NCBI GenBank assembly: GCA_016928525.1
Contig: JAFGKO010000241.1
Location: 4,061 to 68,060, forward strand
Origin: Anaerolineales bacterium
GTDB lineage: Bacteria > Chloroflexota > Anaerolineae > Anaerolineales > Villigracilaceae
Length of the DNA stretch: 64,000 bases
Direction of reading: 5' to 3'
Under the pieces are notes generated by a model. It had not been told where the DNA came from. It saw only the letters and a program-made list of their open reading frames with translations, and did no database searches. The translations under genes were made by a program, and so were the position numbers. The first letter of the stretch is position 1. Each line of letters opens with the position of its first letter. This document shows positions 17,401 to 27,063 of the stretch, piece by piece.

Positions 17401-17642
17401 GCTTCCCCACTCCCGGCAACCCGAATGCCCTGACCGGAACCTTCCCGCAACCTCCCGGACCTTCAACCGGCTACCGCGCCCCGGTCTGCCTCCTGCCGGA
17501 TACCACGCCCGAAGAATTCGTCTACGCCGAATGTGAAGCCGGCGGGGATGGCATCTGGAATCGCCTATACTGGGATGGGACCGGTTTCATCGAATGGCTG
17601 TTGTCCGAAGAAACGCAGAAATGGGAGACGGTTCTCGAATAA
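14457..17642 (+). CDS. Secreted lamin-tail-domain surface protein
   Basis: A protein of about 1061 residues with a signal peptide (basic start, then WLLLAALGVGALGGAGLSV, cleavage near RAAPEK). It carries three lamin-tail domains: about 45-170 (VISEFRTTGPGGG), about 670-790 (VINEVAWAGTQYSSNDEWIE) and about 860-980 (ISEFLPRPGHDWN). Between the first two are bacterial Ig-like modules, including two near-copies of a PTVTVNQATGQADP / PSVTINQASGQSDP unit. Lamin-tail domains in bacteria are found in extracellular proteins, some with nucleases; no catalytic motif is visible here. ATGs at 14457 and 14466 are both possible starts, and no clear ribosome site decides. Confidence 0.75.
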   Translation: MAEMRTQKSIFRWLTGWLLLAALGVGALGGAGLSVRAAPEKQVAIGDVVISEFRTTGPGGGNDEFIELYNRTNNSIDIAGWLIRRSSSNPSSNPSTLYPFPSGTTLSPGQRYMVAGSSYSGSVPGDVTTALGIADDGGIALTLANGTTRIDAVGMSSGSTYLEGTPLAQLPGGSDQSYARINGGCTDTDNNNADFVLQSPSDPQNSTSIPVRCLRVINVTSTTADGIYVSGATIAITVEFSSNVNVTGSPTLLLETGLTDRAATYASGGGSKILTFTYNVQAGDVSGDLNYVASNSLWLNGGTITGAVGDADLTLPDPTAPESLGGNKAIVIDNQQPPSLVSFKRLNPLTSPTNLDTLVFRATFSEPVEDVEVIDFTVSGTTANVTSVSPGLVISSVYDITVSEGDLADLDGTVGLDLSGTLIRDAAGNQLPAGEPSVDEVYILDNTEPTVTVNQATGQADPASGAPVNFTVAFSEPIDVSSFTTDVITQSGSAVVNTWSIIDSGNHMNFTLSATAISANGNIIPSIGAGRVQDPAGNPNDASTSTDNTVQFTDNVPPSVTINQASGQSDPSNGLPIRFDVVFSEPIIASIFTPSDITQKGTATGITWSITDSGDHQNFTLSATSVNGYGTLVPFIDANRVTDLVGNNNTASTGTDNSVEFQAVGALTVVINEVAWAGTQYSSNDEWIELYNPGSQNISLAGWLLKSSDGSPNISLSGTIEAGGYYLLERTEDTTDVESDLLYSGSLSNSGEILRLFAPNGEVVDRANENGGAWPAGILSSQSSMQRSRISADSDFVWVTYDPANDTGTRAKDDGENDINGTPGRANRPINVSPTATPGAGGSSGSGGVSGGVELEPILGISEFLPRPGHDWNNDGKVDVFDEFIEIINAGQIDVDLSAYKVDDEQDLDSAPYTLPDITLEPGERAVFYAAETGILLSDAGDTVRLLRGSTVVDAYTYTVVRYPDQAWCRIPDRLGYWNAPCFPTPGNPNALTGTFPQPPGPSTGYRAPVCLLPDTTPEEFVYAECEAGGDGIWNRLYWDGTGFIEWLLSEETQKWETVLE

Positions 17643-17753
17643 GTTGCGGAGGTTACATCAGTTTCAAAGCGGGGTATGAGCAGGGTTTTTACAAAGTCCA
17701 GAATTATGTCATCCTGTTGAAGATGCTTTGGGGCAGCGAACGCCCCTCACATC

Positions 17754-17785
17754 CTCCCGATGTCCTTCGGGAGCATGACATGCTC
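17754..17785. other. Tandem small hairpins in the gap after the lamin-tail gene
   Basis: CTCCCGA (17754-17760) pairs with TTCGGGAG (17766-17773), and GAGCATGACATGCTC (17771-17785) forms a second stem sharing bases with the first. There is no T-run, so termination is uncertain. The rest of the 255-bp gap shows no gene. Confidence 0.4.
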
Positions 17786-17847
17786 ATGTTGTCAAATTGT
17801 CAAATGTCATTCTGCATTCAGAGGGGGCGATAGAGCGCGCTCTGCTA

Positions 17848-17869
17848 TATAATGCCCACCGGGTATAAT
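17848..17869 (+). promoter_or_regulatory. Two -10 boxes upstream of the mutase gene
   Basis: TATAAT occurs at 17848-17853 and again at 17864-17869. Neither has a clear -35. The mutase ATG at 17898 follows AAGGAGAG. Confidence 0.4.
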
Positions 17870-17897
17870 TCAATCACCTTCGCCCAAGGAGAGAACC

Positions 17898-19577
<1,680 letters not shown>

Positions 19578-19600
19578 TCTTTGGTATTCAGCCATTAACA

Positions 19601-19640
19601 TAAACCAGCGGCCAGGTTTTTTCTGTCGCTGGTTTATTCC
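19601..19640 (+). terminator. Hairpin after the mutase gene
   Basis: TAAACCAGCG (19601-19610) pairs with CGCTGGTTTA (19627-19636) around a 16-nt loop containing a T run. Confidence 0.6.
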
Positions 19641-19642
19641 TG

Positions 19643-19671
19643 TTGAGAGTTGACCACAATAAGAGTAAAAT
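19643..19671 (+). promoter_or_regulatory. Promoter for the phosphofructokinase gene
   Basis: TTGAGA (19643-19648), a 17-nt spacer and TAAAAT (19666-19671). The gene begins at 19714 after GGAGGTGCA. Confidence 0.6.
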
Positions 19672-19713
19672 AGTGCTCAACCTGAACAACTAAGCCGGAA
19701 TGGAGGTGCAGCA

Positions 19714-20910
19714 ATGTCAAACAATAAACCCGGTGTCATTGGCATTCTAACGGGAGGAGGTGATGTTCCCGGATTGAACCCGGCCATTCGAGCCGTGACC
19801 ATTCGAGCCTTGCGGGAGGGGTATAAGGTCATTGGGATTCGTCGTGGCTGGGCCGGTCTGGTGGATGTCATTCGCGACAAAAAAGCAGATAACAGCGCAA
19901 ATTTCAAGGAACTAACCGAAGAGATTGTCAACAGGGCTGGCCGTACCGGGGGAACCTTCCTGCACACTTCCCGCACGAATCCCAGTAAGGTTAAAAAAGA
20001 TCGTCTCCCCGAGCATCTACGGGAAGTATACACCGATGAAGTTAATGATATTACGCCAGAAATTTTGAAGAATATTGATTTTCTTGGGCTCGATTATCTC
20101 ATCCCCATCGGCGGCGATGATACGCTCAGTTATGGGGTGCGCATGTACCAGGAAGGGGTCAAAGTCGTTGCTATCCCGAAAACGATGGATAACGATGTAC
20201 CCGGCACCGACTACTGTATCGGTTTCAGCACTTGCGTCACGCGCACAATCGAGATAGCGAACAGCCTGCGTACGGTGGCCGGTTCCCACGAGCGGTTGAT
20301 GGTATTAGAGGTCTTTGGGCGTTATGCCGGCTTCACAGCGATGCTGCCCACGATGGCGGGTGCAGCTCATCGTTGTGTTATCCCGGAGTTCAAGTTCAGC
20401 ATCGAACGATTGGCAGAATTGTTGATGCTCGACCGCAAATATAACCCGAGCAATTATTCTGTTGTATTGGTCTCAGAAGGCGCGATGTTCGAGGGCGGTG
20501 AAATGGTCTTTCAAGATCGCACCACGGATGCCTTTGGGCATGCCAAACTGGGCGGTATAGGCGATCTGGTATCAGAAAAATTGAAAGAGCTGAGCGTCGA
20601 AGTCAACAACGGTCGCTCCGTGGACACGGTCAATCAAAAACTGGGCTATCTGGTGCGCTGTGGGGACCCGGACGCGATCGACTCCATCGTCCCCATGGCA
20701 TACGGGAACCTGGCGCTCGACTTGCTGTTGAAGAGGACGCACGGGCGGCTGGTGGTGCTCAAAAATGGGCGCTATGACAATATCCCGATCGACATTGTGA
20801 CCAGCACCAAGAAGAAAGTCAACGTGGAGCGCTTTTACAACACCGACCGCCTGCGCCCGCACTACAAAAGCTTTGAGATGACCCCGCTGTTCATCATGAC
20901 CAGTGATTGA
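19714..20910 (+). CDS. pfp: 6-phosphofructokinase, pyrophosphate-type active site
   Basis: A 398-residue PFK-A family enzyme. N-terminal ILTGGGDVPGLNPAI binds the phosphoryl donor; the catalytic loop is PKTMDNDVPG (155-164). The donor-selecting residues are Asp136 in GGDDT (133-137) and Lys156 in PKTMDND. ATP enzymes such as E. coli PfkA have Gly at both places (GGDGS and PGTIDND), so pyrophosphate use is predicted. If so, the glycolytic step at fructose 6-phosphate would be reversible. The gene is a single unit with its own promoter and a bidirectional terminator shared with rnz. Confidence 0.88.
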   Translation: MSNNKPGVIGILTGGGDVPGLNPAIRAVTIRALREGYKVIGIRRGWAGLVDVIRDKKADNSANFKELTEEIVNRAGRTGGTFLHTSRTNPSKVKKDRLPEHLREVYTDEVNDITPEILKNIDFLGLDYLIPIGGDDTLSYGVRMYQEGVKVVAIPKTMDNDVPGTDYCIGFSTCVTRTIEIANSLRTVAGSHERLMVLEVFGRYAGFTAMLPTMAGAAHRCVIPEFKFSIERLAELLMLDRKYNPSNYSVVLVSEGAMFEGGEMVFQDRTTDAFGHAKLGGIGDLVSEKLKELSVEVNNGRSVDTVNQKLGYLVRCGDPDAIDSIVPMAYGNLALDLLLKRTHGRLVVLKNGRYDNIPIDIVTSTKKKVNVERFYNTDRLRPHYKSFEMTPLFIMTSD

Positions 20911-20933
20911 TTTCCTCCAATGTTGAGTATTCA

Positions 20934-20959
20934 AAAAGGACGCCAGCCGGCGTCCTTTT
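20934..20959. terminator. Bidirectional terminator between pfp and rnz
   Basis: A perfect 11-bp stem AAAAGGACGCC / GGCGTCCTTTT with loop AGCC. A-run and T-run flanks suit both directions between these convergent genes. Confidence 0.8.
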
Positions 20960-20990
20960 ACTTGATAAAAATGTCTTTAAAAAATCGGGT

Positions 20991-21033
20991 GTGGGGTGTT
21001 GTGGGCATGCGCAGCACGCCCGCAACACCCCAC
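20991..21033. repeat. Long inverted repeat between pfp and rnz
   Basis: A 16-bp stem, GTGGGGTGTTGTGGGC (20991-21006) with GCCCGCAACACCCCAC (21018-21033), one G-T pair, 11-nt loop. It probably adds to termination. Confidence 0.65.
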
Positions 21034-21053
21034 TTCCCATCTTTTTGGAAAGA

Positions 21054-21971
21054 TTAATTTCTTTTGACCTGGAAGCTATCAAAATCCCGCGCCACCACGG
21101 CCTCCGGGAAGACGGCCTGTGCTTCGGCTTGCACGTCGCGTTCGCGGTAACGGCGTGAGAGATGCGTCAGGATCAGCTTTTTGACACCAGCCTCCTTTGC
21201 CAGTTCCGCGGCTTTTTGGGCGGTGAGATGCGAGAATTGTTGCGCCATTTCAGCTTCTTTGTTGAGATAGGTCGATTCGATCACCAGCGCGTCGGCATCC
21301 CGGCAATATTCAAGGATATCGTCGGTGCGGCCGGTGTCCCCTACCACAACCAGTTTGGTGCCTTTTTGCCAATCCCCAAGCACTTCATCCGGTTTGACCG
21401 TTCGGCCATCCCTCAAGGTAATTGCCTTTCCGTTGACCAACTCGCCGCGCTCGGGCCCGAACGGGACTCCGAGTTCATCCGCTTTCTCGGCCAGGAATGG
21501 GCGGCGGGCTTTGGTCTCGAAGATGTACCCCAGGCAGTCAGGGCCGCGATGCGTCACAGAGAATGCAGTCACGGTAAAATCATTGGCTTCAAAAAAGATG
21601 CCAGGTTTGATCTCGTGCAAGGTAAGCGGCATGGGCGGCTGCTTGCCACGCAGTACAACGCCGTAAAGCAGATCGTGTACGCGGTCGAGCGCCGAGCGCC
21701 CGCCGAAAATTTCCAACTGGTCAATCGCCTCCCAACGCAAAAAAGTGGACATCAGTCCACCTAACCCCAGGATATGGTCAAGGTGCCCATGCGTGAGCAG
21801 GATGCGAGTCAGGCGTTTGAAGCCAGCGCCTGATTGCAGAATCTGGCGCTGCGTCCCTTCGCCACAATCCACAAGAAAACGATATTCGTCATGATTGACA
21901 ATGGCGGCTGAAAGACCACGCTTGGCAGAAGGCGCGGAAGCGGAGGTACCCAGAAAAAGAATTTCGAACAC
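21054..21971 (-). CDS. rnz: Ribonuclease Z
   Basis: A 305-residue beta-lactamase-fold tRNA 3'-endonuclease. The GTG at 21971 is preferred because AAAGGA lies 6 nt upstream and it gives the expected start FEILFLGTSAS; a TTG nine codons further upstream is possible. Zinc ligands are visible in LLTHGHLDHILGL (HxHxDH), VTHRGPD, VVGDTGRTDD and LTHLSRRY. It removes 3' trailers from tRNA precursors, and the tRNA-Arg in this window, which lacks an encoded CCA, would need such processing. Confidence 0.9.
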   Translation of the reverse strand: MFEILFLGTSASAPSAKRGLSAAIVNHDEYRFLVDCGEGTQRQILQSGAGFKRLTRILLTHGHLDHILGLGGLMSTFLRWEAIDQLEIFGGRSALDRVHDLLYGVVLRGKQPPMPLTLHEIKPGIFFEANDFTVTAFSVTHRGPDCLGYIFETKARRPFLAEKADELGVPFGPERGELVNGKAITLRDGRTVKPDEVLGDWQKGTKLVVVGDTGRTDDILEYCRDADALVIESTYLNKEAEMAQQFSHLTAQKAAELAKEAGVKKLILTHLSRRYRERDVQAEAQAVFPEAVVARDFDSFQVKRN

Positions 21972-22030
21972 TGATGATCCTTTGTGAGAATGAAGCAATT
22001 GTACCTTAAAGAAAAACAGACCATTTGTGC

Positions 22031-22073
22031 TATAATCTTTATGTGTTCATTCTTTAACCACATCTACTTCTAA
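22031..22073 (+). promoter_or_regulatory. -10 box and 10-codon leader frame before ftsK
   Basis: TATAAT at 22031-22036 is followed by an ATG at 22041 whose frame runs 10 codons and ends TAA at 22071-22073, overlapping the ftsK ATG as TAATG. ftsK has no Shine-Dalgarno of its own, so the short frame may deliver ribosomes by termination-reinitiation. Confidence 0.4.
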
Positions 22074-24394
22074 TGCCTGTCAGTAAACCCAAATCCCCTC
22101 CCAAGCGTTCTTCCAAAGGCAAGGGCAGGACGGTTACACCCAAGAAGCAGCCAGCCAAACCAGCTGCGCGTCCATCGCAAAAGAAACAACCGCCTCCGCC
22201 GCCTGTACGCACGCCATCGTTTTGGGAAACGCTGTCCATCGATCGCCGCTTGGATGTGATCGGTGTTGTGCTGGCATTGGCCGGACTGCTGATGCTTTTG
22301 AGCCTGATCTCTGCACAGCGTAGCGCACTGACCGGCGGCCTGGTCCGGTTTCTGGGACAGGTCTTCGGCTGGGGTGTTTACATCCTGCCTGCCGGGCTGA
22401 TCGGGATCGGCGTGTGGTTGGTGTTGCGCAACATCGAACGCGTTCCGACCTTTTCGATAGAACGTGTCATCGGCGTAATCCTGCTGTATTTCTGGTTGCT
22501 GACGGCCATGCACGCTATCATCGCCGCGCCCGAACTGGCCGAGCAAGCCGCCCTGGATGGGGTTGGTGGCGGCTATTTTGGCAGCCTGTTCGAACGAATG
22601 TTGTGGCTTGGCTTGGGTTCAGGGGGTGCGATTGTCGCCATGATCGCCTGGGTGTTGATCGGCCTGGCGCTGACCCTGGACGTTTCTATCCGTGAATTGT
22701 TCAAGTGGGTGGGTCCGCTGGCAAGCCGGCTGCGTCAGGCCCTGGCGCGTCCGGTAACATCTTCCCAGCCCCCACTGGGTGGAATCGATGTACAGGCCAA
22801 CGGGTATACGCCTATGCAACGTCCGCCTGTCCCGGTGCGTGTGCCACAGGCGGGGGAATCTCAGGTAGGCGCACCGGTCACAACCACCAGCAGCGGGGGA
22901 CCGGTGATCGAGTGGGTCTTGCCGGCCGTCACAGCTATTTTGGAGGAAGGCAGTGCACCGGCGGTCAATGAAGAGTACATCCAGCAGCGCGCGCGCCTGA
23001 TCGAAGACACGCTGGCCTCCTTTGGCGCGCCAGCGCAGGTGGTGGAGATCAGCCGGGGGCCGTCTGTCACCCAGTTTGGTGTAGAGCCGCTCTTCGTCGA
23101 GACAAGGAGCGGGCGCACGCGCGTGCGCGTCAACAAAATCGCTTCCCTGGCCGATGACCTGGCGCTAGCCCTGTCCGCGCCGCGCATCCGCATCCAGGCG
23201 CCGGTGCCGGGCCGGGGCTTTGTCGGGATCGAAGTGCCCAACGAAGAAATGACGCTCGTGGCGCTACGCGATATCCTCGAAAGCGAGATTTTCCAGCGCA
23301 AGCGTTCTTCGCTGAGTTTCGCTCTAGGGCGTGATGTGGCCGGTTTACCGCAAGTTGCCACGTTGGCTACGATGCCACACCTGCTCATCGCGGGCACTAC
23401 TGGCTCCGGCAAGTCGGTGTGTGTCAACTCGATTCTCACCAGCTTCCTGCTGCACAACACCCCGGATGACTTGCGCCTGGTATTGGTGGATCCCAAACGC
23501 GTGGAGTTGACCAGCTATAACGGCATCCCACACCTGCTCGCACCGGTAATCGTCGAAGTCGACCGCGTAGTGGGCGCGCTGCAATGGATGACGCGCGAGA
23601 TGGACAAACGTTATCATACCTTCGCCAGGATCGGCGCGCGCAACATCGACGATTACAACACGCGCATGCAGATGCGGAATGGAAAAAAATTGCCCTCTCT
23701 GGTGATCGTGATTGACGAACTGGCGGACTTGATGATGATCGCGCCGGACGAAACCGAGCGGACGATCACGCGTCTGGCCCAACTCGCGCGCGCTACTGGT
23801 ATCCATATGATCCTCGCCACCCAGCGTCCTTCCGTAGATGTAGTCACCGGTCTGATCAAAGCCAACTTCCCAGCCCGCGTTGCCTTTGCGGTGGCTTCCA
23901 ACACTGACAGCCGTGTCATCCTCGACCAGCCGGGCGCCGAACGCCTGTTGGGGCGTGGTGACATGCTCTACCAGGCGCCGGATGCTCCCGCGCCCGTGCG
24001 CTTGCAGGGCGTCTTTGTCTCTGACCCGGAGATCCAGCGTCTGGTGGATTTCTGGCGTGCGCAGATGGGCGGTGCCAGTCCCTATGCGACAGCAGGTGTG
24101 CCAGTGGATGCGCCCTTGCCGTCTGGCGTGCCGCTAAAACAGCAGGCGCTATGGGAGGAAATGCAGAAAGAAGAGGAGAGCGATCCACTCTATCGCGAAG
24201 CGGTTGATCTGGTGCGCCGCGAGGGACGTTGCTCTGTGTCCATGTTGCAACGCCGCTTGCGGATCGGTTACACGCGCGCCGCCCGTCTGGTGGATGTCAT
24301 GGAAGAGAAAGGGATTGTCAGCCCGCCAGAGGGGAATACCCAGGTTCGGCAAGTGCTGGATTACGGTCCCGCCGCACCCCCAAAAGAATCCTAA
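22073..24394 (+). CDS. ftsK: DNA translocase FtsK/SpoIIIE
   Basis: A 773-residue translocase. The first 45 residues are basic and Pro-rich, then four hydrophobic segments (about 60-220) form the membrane anchor. The alpha/beta motor region starts near 270. Walker A is GTTGSGKS at 441-448 and Walker B is VIVIDELADLMM. The conserved ATQRPSVDVVTGLIKANFP and LLGRGDMLY follow. A C-terminal winged-helix gamma domain (about 695-760, SVSMLQRRLRIGYTRAARLVD) reads polar DNA sequences. The enzyme pumps chromosome dimers and terminus DNA through the closing septum. The linker is short, as in non-proteobacterial FtsK. Confidence 0.93.
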   Translation: MPVSKPKSPPKRSSKGKGRTVTPKKQPAKPAARPSQKKQPPPPPVRTPSFWETLSIDRRLDVIGVVLALAGLLMLLSLISAQRSALTGGLVRFLGQVFGWGVYILPAGLIGIGVWLVLRNIERVPTFSIERVIGVILLYFWLLTAMHAIIAAPELAEQAALDGVGGGYFGSLFERMLWLGLGSGGAIVAMIAWVLIGLALTLDVSIRELFKWVGPLASRLRQALARPVTSSQPPLGGIDVQANGYTPMQRPPVPVRVPQAGESQVGAPVTTTSSGGPVIEWVLPAVTAILEEGSAPAVNEEYIQQRARLIEDTLASFGAPAQVVEISRGPSVTQFGVEPLFVETRSGRTRVRVNKIASLADDLALALSAPRIRIQAPVPGRGFVGIEVPNEEMTLVALRDILESEIFQRKRSSLSFALGRDVAGLPQVATLATMPHLLIAGTTGSGKSVCVNSILTSFLLHNTPDDLRLVLVDPKRVELTSYNGIPHLLAPVIVEVDRVVGALQWMTREMDKRYHTFARIGARNIDDYNTRMQMRNGKKLPSLVIVIDELADLMMIAPDETERTITRLAQLARATGIHMILATQRPSVDVVTGLIKANFPARVAFAVASNTDSRVILDQPGAERLLGRGDMLYQAPDAPAPVRLQGVFVSDPEIQRLVDFWRAQMGGASPYATAGVPVDAPLPSGVPLKQQALWEEMQKEEESDPLYREAVDLVRREGRCSVSMLQRRLRIGYTRAARLVDVMEEKGIVSPPEGNTQVRQVLDYGPAAPPKES

Positions 24395-24415
24395 CCGTTA
24401 TTTTTTATCTCCCTA

Positions 24416-25177
24416 TCATCGTTGAATCCAAAAAGAGTTGGCAATGGATTCGATCGTTGATCGGTAACTTCCGAATTCTTCTCGTCCGGTTCGGAAGGTG
24501 ATGGACCACATTGTATTGTCTACCTGGATCACATACGTGGCTATCGTGACATAAACTTCCACGTCTTCAGCTGGGATTTTACTCTCAACAACTAATTTAC
24601 CTACAGAATAATAATCTTGCTGTGCAACTTGTCGTTCAACCAGTCTGGTACTACCATCTGTGGAGTTGTCTACCATATGGTTTAGATAATCGTCCAGAGT
24701 GATTACCAGGTCCGGGCTCAGGGTTTCTTTCCCGATAAACATAAATCTGACTGCACTGGTAAATTCCGTATCGAAGGCAAAGAAAGAAATTTCTGGGGTC
24801 GCCATCAAGCCCTGGATATCGCTGGCAAAGGCTTCATCATCGAATGTCGCTTTGAGTTTTTCCATGATCATTTCGGATGATGTGACAGTATCGCCACCGA
24901 TATAATTCGCGGGCAACCATATCCTGGCCTGATTGTCTGCAAACGAGTATTCCTGCCAGTCGGGTATCGGCGTGATAGTCGGCCAAGGTGTAGGGGAAAA
25001 GGCAACTGTCGGGCTCGGCTGGAGCGTGTAAGTCGGTTGGACCGGTGGTGCAGCGGGAGCGAAGTTTAGCATCGTCGTCCCCAATATTCCTATGACGATG
25101 CAAGCAACGAGCGCAAGCGCGGCGAGTATGCCGATTTGAGCCAAAGTCATTCCGAAGTATCTTTGTCCGGTTTTCAT
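24416..25177 (-). CDS. Membrane-anchored extracytoplasmic protein of unknown function
   Basis: A 253-residue protein with one N-terminal transmembrane helix (about 13-35, IGILAALALVACIVIGILG) and a Pro/Thr-rich stalk (about 42-72, repeated PTP and PSPT). A folded domain of about 175 residues follows, with alternating strands (EYSFADNQARIWLPANYIG at its start; a final IESIANSFWIQR). The pattern resembles small PsbP/PAP-like domains of surface proteins, but I cannot name a family. It converges on ftsK with only 21 bp between the stops and has an AGGAG ribosome site. Confidence 0.6.
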   Translation of the reverse strand: MKTGQRYFGMTLAQIGILAALALVACIVIGILGTTMLNFAPAAPPVQPTYTLQPSPTVAFSPTPWPTITPIPDWQEYSFADNQARIWLPANYIGGDTVTSSEMIMEKLKATFDDEAFASDIQGLMATPEISFFAFDTEFTSAVRFMFIGKETLSPDLVITLDDYLNHMVDNSTDGSTRLVERQVAQQDYYSVGKLVVESKIPAEDVEVYVTIATYVIQVDNTMWSITFRTGREEFGSYRSTIESIANSFWIQR

Positions 25178-25292
25178 GGAGTTCTCCTCAAGCGTATATG
25201 GAAATTATAAAGAACTTGTATTACGAGAATAATCGCACATTCATTTTAATTTTCTGCTTCGGTGTTTCTCCGGGAATTTCCGTGGTAGATAC

Positions 25293-25344
25293 CCGGATTT
25301 GGGGGTGTGAGCGTGCGTACGCACGCTCACACCCCCAAATCCGG
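25293..25344. repeat. 52-nt perfect palindrome upstream of tRNA-Arg
   Basis: Arms of 26 bp meet without a loop at 25318/25319. The left arm starts CCGGATTTGGGGGTGTGAGC and continues GTGCGT; the right arm is its exact complement. It could extrude as a cruciform, terminate transcription from either side, or be a protein-binding or recombination site. No gene overlaps it. Confidence 0.85.
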
Positions 25345-25383
25345 ACCTTTTCACGGCGAATCCTGAAGAACCGCTTCGGTTAC

Positions 25384-25413
25384 TTGGTTCATTTTGTCGA
25401 GACATGCTATAAT
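25384..25413 (+). promoter_or_regulatory. tRNA-Arg promoter
   Basis: TTGGTT (25384-25389), an 18-nt spacer and a consensus TATAAT (25408-25413), placing transcription start a few bases before the mature tRNA at 25424. Confidence 0.65.
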
Positions 25414-25423
25414 TTTTGTGCTT

Positions 25424-25495
25424 GCCCTGGTAGTTCAACGGATAGAACAAGGCACTCCTAAGGCTTAGATGTGGGTTCGATTCCCGCCCGGGGCA
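25424..25495 (+). tRNA. tRNA-Arg (anticodon CCT)
   Basis: The acceptor stem GCCCTGG pairs with CCGGGGC plus discriminator A. The D arm contains TAGTTCAACGGATAGAA, the anticodon loop is ACTCCTAAG with CCT, and the T arm is GTGGGTTCGATTCCCGC with a normal TTCGATT loop. It reads AGG codons. CCA is not encoded. Confidence 0.93.
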
Positions 25496-25509
25496 CAAAG
25501 TTAAATGTG

Positions 25510-25552
25510 CCAGCCAGAGTATCATGGTGACTCTCTGGCTGGTTCGTTTTTT
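25510..25552 (+). terminator. Terminator after tRNA-Arg
   Basis: CCAGCCAGAG (25510-25519) pairs with CTCTGGCTGG (25533-25542), followed by a T-rich tail to 25552. Confidence 0.75.
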
Positions 25553-25745
25553 CATAAAATGTTTTCAGCATCCCGCAAAAGTAAAAATGGAATTGCACAT
25601 TAGATGGGTTCAATTCAGCGTGCCGGTGTCATTCATCATAAAACTCATTGACTATTGTCAGAAACCTCGTAAAGAACGAAATTTTCTAACTGTTCACTAA
25701 GGAAATCCTTCAAAAATCTACCTCGCAGCTTGTTTGCGTATCCGC

Positions 25746-25758
25746 TATATTTGGTTCG
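25746..25758 (+). promoter_or_regulatory. -10 box just before hemA
   Basis: TATATT (25746-25751) followed by 7 nt and then the ATG at 25759. No ribosome site is present, so the haem operon message may be leaderless. No clear -35 was found. The 200 bp between the tRNA terminator and this box shows no other feature. Confidence 0.45.
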
Positions 25759-27039
25759 ATGCACATTCTTTCTATCGGACTTAACCACACGACCGCTCCC
25801 ATAGAATTGCGCGAGCGCCTTTCGTTTGGTGAAGATCAGGTACGCACTGCACTCGCCCGTATGAGTTGCAGTCATACGGACACCACCTGCAATATGAAAG
25901 AGATGGTCATCCTCTCGACTTGCAATCGCATCGAAATTTATGTCGCTTCCAACCACAAATCATTCTCCGGGTTGGAAGCGTTTTTGTCGGATGCGCGCGG
26001 GGTGCCGGTGGATGGTTTTCATCCGCATCTGTATCGCTTTGTGGATGCCGAAGCTGTGCGTCATTTGTTGGATGTGGCTGCCGGGCTGGATTCGCTTGTG
26101 CTGGGCGAACCACAGATACTCGGTCAGGTGACGCGCGCGCTGGAACTGGCACGCGGGATCGGCGCTTCTGGTCCGCTTCTCTCGCGACTTTTTCAGGCTG
26201 CCATCCACGCCGGGAAACGTGCCCGCACGGAAACAGCCATCAGCCGCAACCCGGCTTCGGTCTCCTCACTGGCTGCCAGTCTGTGCGAACGTTCCGCGCA
26301 CGACATCAAGAAAGCTCAAATTGTCGTGCTCGGTGCTGGTGAGATGGCAGAACTGGCAGTTGAAGCGTTGCGAAAACGTGGTGCGCATAAGTTGGTCGTA
26401 ATCAACCGCACTCTGGAACGTGCCCATGCGCTAGCCGCTCGTTGGAGCGCTGAAGCGGATACTTTCGAGAATTTGGAACGGGCTCTTGTGCGCGCCGACA
26501 TCTTGATCACATCCACTGGCGCACCCCATACAATAATCGGCACGGAAATGGTAGACTCGGCCATGCGGCAACGCTCCAAACGTCCGCTGACGCTGGTAGA
26601 TATAGCTGTCCCGCGCGATGTTGACCCCGATGTAGCCCAAATTCCTGATGTGCATTTGTACGATATCGACAATCTCAATGTGCATTTGGAGCAATCGCTG
26701 GCGGAGCGTGCCTCTGAAGTGCCATGCGTTGAAGCCATCCTTGATGAGGAAGAAGGAAAATTCATTGAATTTCTGGCATCGCTCGATATGCTTCCACTCA
26801 TCAGCGATATGCACCGCAAAGCGGAGGCCATTCGTCAGGCTGAGCTCAACAAGACCCTGCGCCGTTTACCTGATCTGAGCGAAGCTGAACGTGCCCGCAT
26901 CGAGGCCTTGACCCAGGCGTTGGTCAAGAAATTATTGGATGCACCTACTACCCGTCTGCGGGCGCAGGCCAACACGCCGAATGCGTCGGAGTACGCTAGC
27001 CTGACGCGAACGCTATTTGGCTTGTCGACAGGCGATTGA
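25759..27039 (+). CDS. hemA: Glutamyl-tRNA reductase
   Basis: A 426-residue enzyme that reduces glutamyl-tRNA(Glu) to glutamate-1-semialdehyde, the first committed step of C5 tetrapyrrole synthesis. GLNHTTAPIELRERLSF opens the catalytic domain, and STCNRIEIY supplies the nucleophile Cys55. A GEPQILGQV motif and a Rossmann segment IVVLGAGEMAELAVEAL (NADPH) follow, and then the C-terminal dimerisation helices. It is first in a haem operon running to hemL at 37337, so the two C5 enzymes bracket the operon. Confidence 0.95.
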   Translation: MHILSIGLNHTTAPIELRERLSFGEDQVRTALARMSCSHTDTTCNMKEMVILSTCNRIEIYVASNHKSFSGLEAFLSDARGVPVDGFHPHLYRFVDAEAVRHLLDVAAGLDSLVLGEPQILGQVTRALELARGIGASGPLLSRLFQAAIHAGKRARTETAISRNPASVSSLAASLCERSAHDIKKAQIVVLGAGEMAELAVEALRKRGAHKLVVINRTLERAHALAARWSAEADTFENLERALVRADILITSTGAPHTIIGTEMVDSAMRQRSKRPLTLVDIAVPRDVDPDVAQIPDVHLYDIDNLNVHLEQSLAERASEVPCVEAILDEEEGKFIEFLASLDMLPLISDMHRKAEAIRQAELNKTLRRLPDLSEAERARIEALTQALVKKLLDAPTTRLRAQANTPNASEYASLTRTLFGLSTGD

Positions 27040-27063
27040 TCTTAAACGATCACTGATTACCGA

